Both the position numbers and the translations under genes were made by a program. From Archivesica marissinica (Eukaryota; Mollusca; Bivalvia; Venerida; Vesicomyidae): DNA of 64,000 nucleotides. The stretch is taken from assembly GCA_014843695.1 (NCBI GenBank), contig CM026400.1:32617500-32681499 (forward strand), given 5' to 3'. A model generated the notes under the pieces. It saw only the letters and a list, made by a program, of their open reading frames with translations. It searched no databases and was not told the DNA's origin. Numbering within the stretch: the first letter of the stretch is position 1; the number at the start of each line of letters is the position of its first letter. Of this stretch, positions 21,561 to 64,000 are shown piece by piece.

Positions 21561-23505
21561 TGTTACGGTGTAGCCCTGTATCGAGTTCTCAATGAAGAAT
21601 TAGAGTTCAATTTATGCTAAAATATTTACATACTTGTGCAAATGCATATGAACTATATGAAACTTGTATATAGTTCTTTATACCTTGGTGTTCTCAAACA
21701 ATCGATATCATTCTATTAAATCATTAAATATCTAGAGTGGTGGAACCTATGCTCAGCGTATTCCTATGTTTGGCGTATTATTTCCATTTACATCTGTATT
21801 TAAAATATTTAAATAGTTTTAACCTATTTTCGCTGATAGAGGTGAAGCATGGTTCAATAGCATTCCGTTGTGCGTGCCGGTAGCATAATGCAACTGTCAC
21901 CTGACTGGCTCCGTAGCCGAATATAAACAGATAACTTGATGGGAATTTTTTTCCACTGAAACGATGCGGTTTATAAGCATTTCAGGTAGCTATCCGAATT
22001 GGAAAAAAATGTACAAATAGGTAACCAGAAAAAAAGTTTCTTATGAGTTTTAATATTGTTAGTTATTGATGTTACTAAGTCAAAATAATATATTCAATAT
22101 TTACACGTGCATACATAAACAAATTCATGTACGCCGTGCATAGGTGCCCTAAAGTATCTAGTTTCCTATGGAAACGGGTGCCGTTGCGATAGCTGTATTT
22201 AGGCGCATGGTCACATAATGAAGCTAACATTTTCAACAACAATTTTTTGAAAGTTGTGTTCACGACTTAATAAAATAATAATATACGGCAAGTGCATTTA
22301 ACTTTTTTTATGGGCCATGATATGTAGGATTTACGCCGAACATAGGTTCCACCACTCTAATTCACATTTGCATATCAACATCAATTAAATAAATAGCAAA
22401 ACATCCCTACTAAACTATAAGAATTAGACACAAATAGCAATATTTATTGAATCTGTCGGGTGTAGAGGACTATGCACAATAATGCTATTCACACAGTCTC
22501 TCATCAAAGAACTTAGGAACAATTATTGGTATTAGACCTACAATGTGATAATGTTAAACGTCACGAGCGCAACAATAACGGGACGGGAACAAAACAAGCA
22601 CCGTTCAAAAACGCAAATGACAAATAATTCATTCTACACACGACTGTTTATTGTTTGTCTATAGCTGAACTTTTAATGCTAATCTTGGAGTATGTATATC
22701 TGTTCGTCTTAATTTTGTAAATGTTATTATGATGTGTTATATTGATTAACCAGGAATATGACACTAGTTTTCGCGACCTCGAAATATAGGTTATACGCCA
22801 CTAAATTGTTTATTTTATAAACTTACTGTATATCCCTGTACATTTGTAGTTTGTACCTCTTCTGTCATTGTACAAACACATACCACTGTGCGTTTTGTCT
22901 TGACCCAACTTCATTAATGATATTGGACAACATTTTTAGATGGTCAAAACAATCAAACCACAGGAACTTGAAATGTTATCCATAAGCCACCAAAGGTCTC
23001 GTACCTCCATCATAGGACACCCCCCTCTATTAAAAAAAAAGAAATGTTATCCATAAGCCACAAATGGTCTCATACCTCTATCCTAGGATCTTATGGAAAA
23101 ATTCCAAGTTCCTGTGATAAAACATATGGTACCTATATTGCCTATAACCTGCTGGACTTTTTCTCCTTTTGATTTATACAACTGTACAAGGCCCACTCAG
23201 TGGCTGGGTTAGGGATAGAGGCAGTAATCCCTCAAAACAAGTGGTAGTAAGCTACAACTGAAAAGTTGGAATATATCCGAAACCACTCCCAAGATTACTG
23301 CCAATTGTCCCAAGATTACTGCCAATTGTATATTTCGTTTTCTGCAGTGGCTGTGGAGCATTAGCATACAAAGCCAATCTGTTGTGGTGAAGACATCCAC
23401 ATATTCCCGGTAGAGACCAGTACTATCTTCCCTCACATATCATTTTATAGCTTATTAAAAAAAATACGAGCCTCTGTGGTCGAGTTGTCTAACACAATAT
23501 CATCA
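21561..23505. other. Intergenic, no gene recognised
   Basis: Low-complexity-free AT-rich sequence. A small foldback with CACAGGAACTTG at 22964 and CAAGTTCCTGTG near 23108 is the only structure noted. Confidence 0.4.
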
Positions 23506-23509
23506 GGGT

Positions 23510-23765
23510 CACAGGTTCATCCTTACGATAATGTGCCAATCAGGTTTGCTCACTACGATAATGCGCCAATCAGGGTCACAGGTTCGTCCTTACGATAATG
23601 CGCCAATCAGGGTCACAGGTTCGTCCTTACAATAATGCGCCAATCAGGTTTGCTCACTACGATAATGCGCCAATCAGGGTCACAGGTTCGCTCCCTACGA
23701 TAATGCACCAATCAGAGTCACAGGTTCGCTCCCTACAATAATGCGCCAATGTGGGCACTGTTCAA
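23510..23765. repeat. Minisatellite, ACGATAATGCGCCAATCAGG units
   Basis: Seven to eight copies of a 35-40 bp unit with GTCACAGGTTCG. 23800-24040 is a diverged SINE-B-like body. Confidence 0.85.
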
Positions 23766-24285
23766 ATCAAATACCAATGGAAGTGTTATGTTGTTTGACC
23801 GGTGGAGAAGATGATTGCGGAGCGTCTTTACTGGCAACAATGGAATTCATCTCCATGAGGGAGAGAGAGGAGTCAATATGGATTTAAGGGTCTCCCTTAA
23901 GGATTCCACCACCGTGGTTCACATAGCGCTCAAACTCACAACCTCTCGGTTACCCGGCAAACACCATATCACCACCTTGGTTCTGGGGATTCAAACTCGC
24001 AACCTCTCGATTACAAGGTAGACACCGTAATTAATTTGCATTCCATCACGCAGGCTCCACAGTGTCAGTGCATGATTTCCATATCATTTCTGGCTGAATT
24101 GATTGTCTTCTTATATATACTACAACTGTTGAACATATATTTTAATATATTACTACATTGTACATTATAATACTAACAGGTTCATGGATTATGTCAAGTA
24201 CCTGGTGCGCACCCAGGTAGAACCTCCAGCCGTCTGCTGTGTTTTACATATCCTGTTCTGATCCTGTGTTTTGGTTAGTTTAGTT

Positions 24286-24518
24286 CATACAAATTTATTT
24301 TAGCTCTATTGCGAAACAAGTTCTTACAACTTATATTAATCACTCTGGAGACCTCATTCCTGATGAAATCCATTGCCACGAAGGAGAGAGAGAGAAGAGG
24401 CAACGTGGAATTTAAAAGCTTTGTCTAAGCCAACGGCACAATCGTAGCAGCTCCAGCGGGGCTCAAACTCCGGGCCTTTTGCACTTGAAGCGAACAAACT
24501 ACCACTGCACTATTACTT
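24286..24518 (-). mobile_element. SINE-B copy
   Basis: Minus orientation, with family blocks GCGAAACAAGTTCTTACAAC and TGAAGCGAAC. Nearly full length. 24041-24285 and 24519-24800 show nothing recognised. Confidence 0.85.
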
Positions 24519-24811
24519 CTCCATTCTCAAAGCCTCTTCAAAATCTACATGGTTTTCAATCGTAGCAAACTGTTACTTTATTGTTGTATGTTGTTGGCGG
24601 TATTTCGGGCACCAGGGTAGAACCACCGACCTTGCACAATGCAGTAGTGTATCTTCAGCACATTAAATAATTTGACACCCTCGGTGGAATTAGAACCTAC
24701 AGTTGTTACGGGCAAGTGATTTGAAGGCAACAACCATAATCACCAGAACCCCTAAATACACCACCTTTGAACCAAAAAGAAGCTGTACAAACTATACCAA
24801 TTTAGATAGTA

Positions 24812-25223
24812 CAGTAAAACCCCTATAATAAGACCACCTATGGGACTTCCAATAAGTGGTCTTATTAGCGGGTGGTCTCTTTATCGAGTTTGGTCAAGAA
24901 GACCAAATTATGATAATTTTACTACATGTACAATGTACTTTCACACATGATAATTTCTTGGGGTTTTTTCTTGGTTTTTCTGTTTTAATTACAGAAGAGT
25001 TGGTCGTTTCTATGGTTTAGCACGGTCGTATTAGGGGTTCAATTAGCATAGGATTAATGGCATTTGTCTGAATTAACTGGTCGTATTACGGAATAACGGA
25101 GTGGTCTGGTTGTCGGAGTCAACGACCATTGACATATATAGTGAAATATTCCGTTCTGAAAAAAATCGTTCGCAATAGCGGGGTGGTCTCGAAATCGGGT
25201 GGTCACATAGAGGGTTTTTACTG
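24812..25223. mobile_element. pogo/Tigger-like element just upstream of SKIV2L exon 1
   Basis: TA|CAGTAAAACCCCTATAATAA at the left and TAGAGGGTTTTTACTG|TA at the right, 412 bp. It ends 36 bp before the first coding exon, so any promoter or acceptor context abuts this element. Confidence 0.85.
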
Positions 25224-25285
25224 TACATGTATGTATACATTATTTTATCTTTGTTTCAGATAATTTGGTGTAGACATTCGCAGTA

Positions 25286-63969
<38,684 letters not shown>

Positions 63970-64000
63970 GTAAACATTGTAGCCTGACCACACCCACATA

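Overview
This is eukaryotic, intron-rich animal DNA (GT-AG introns, tRNA-headed SINEs, LINE fragments, many minisatellites). The deep match of one gene to the animal RNA helicase SKIV2L and the repeat style suggest a lophotrochozoan, most likely a mollusc; I cannot name the species. There are two 1000-N assembly gaps (1768-2767 and 18310-19309).

The left part (1-6.2 kb) is repeat-rich and holds a 5'-truncated non-LTR retrotransposon (about 1713-6174) inserted into an older SINE. From 6.3 to 14.9 kb the minus strand carries at least six exons of a secreted multi-EF-hand calcium-binding protein. They run from a signal-peptide exon (14813-14865) to an exon at 6290-6457, and both ends of the gene are missing. 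All exon phases join, and each join completes an EF-hand loop. From 15 to 24.8 kb I found only mobile elements, satellites and unrecognised sequence.

From 25.3 kb to the right edge the plus strand encodes SKIV2L (Ski2/SKIC2), the DExH helicase of the cytosolic Ski complex that feeds RNA to the exosome. I resolve 22 coding exons, 1101 codons in one continuous frame, from the start ATG (25286) to the C-terminal domain (63969); the last exons lie beyond the window. Introns make up more than 90% of the locus and hold SINEs, pogo-like and piggyBac-like MITEs, and minisatellites up to 3.6 kb.

The most striking feature is that at least eight minisatellites abut an exon and have a repeat unit containing a copy of the adjacent splice junction, with 7 to 53 nt of exon. 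Five arrays multiply a 3' splice site (exon-proximal copy real) and three multiply a 5' splice site (first copy real). In SKIV2L, use of the nearest decoy, and generally of any decoy, would bring an in-frame stop, often the TAG of the acceptor itself. In the EF-hand gene the array stays open in all three sense frames. A separate 246-bp tandem duplication in the EF-hand gene creates a broken second copy of an acceptor plus partial exon. Splice-junction-seeded tandem repeats are therefore a recurrent process here, acting in two unrelated genes on opposite strands.
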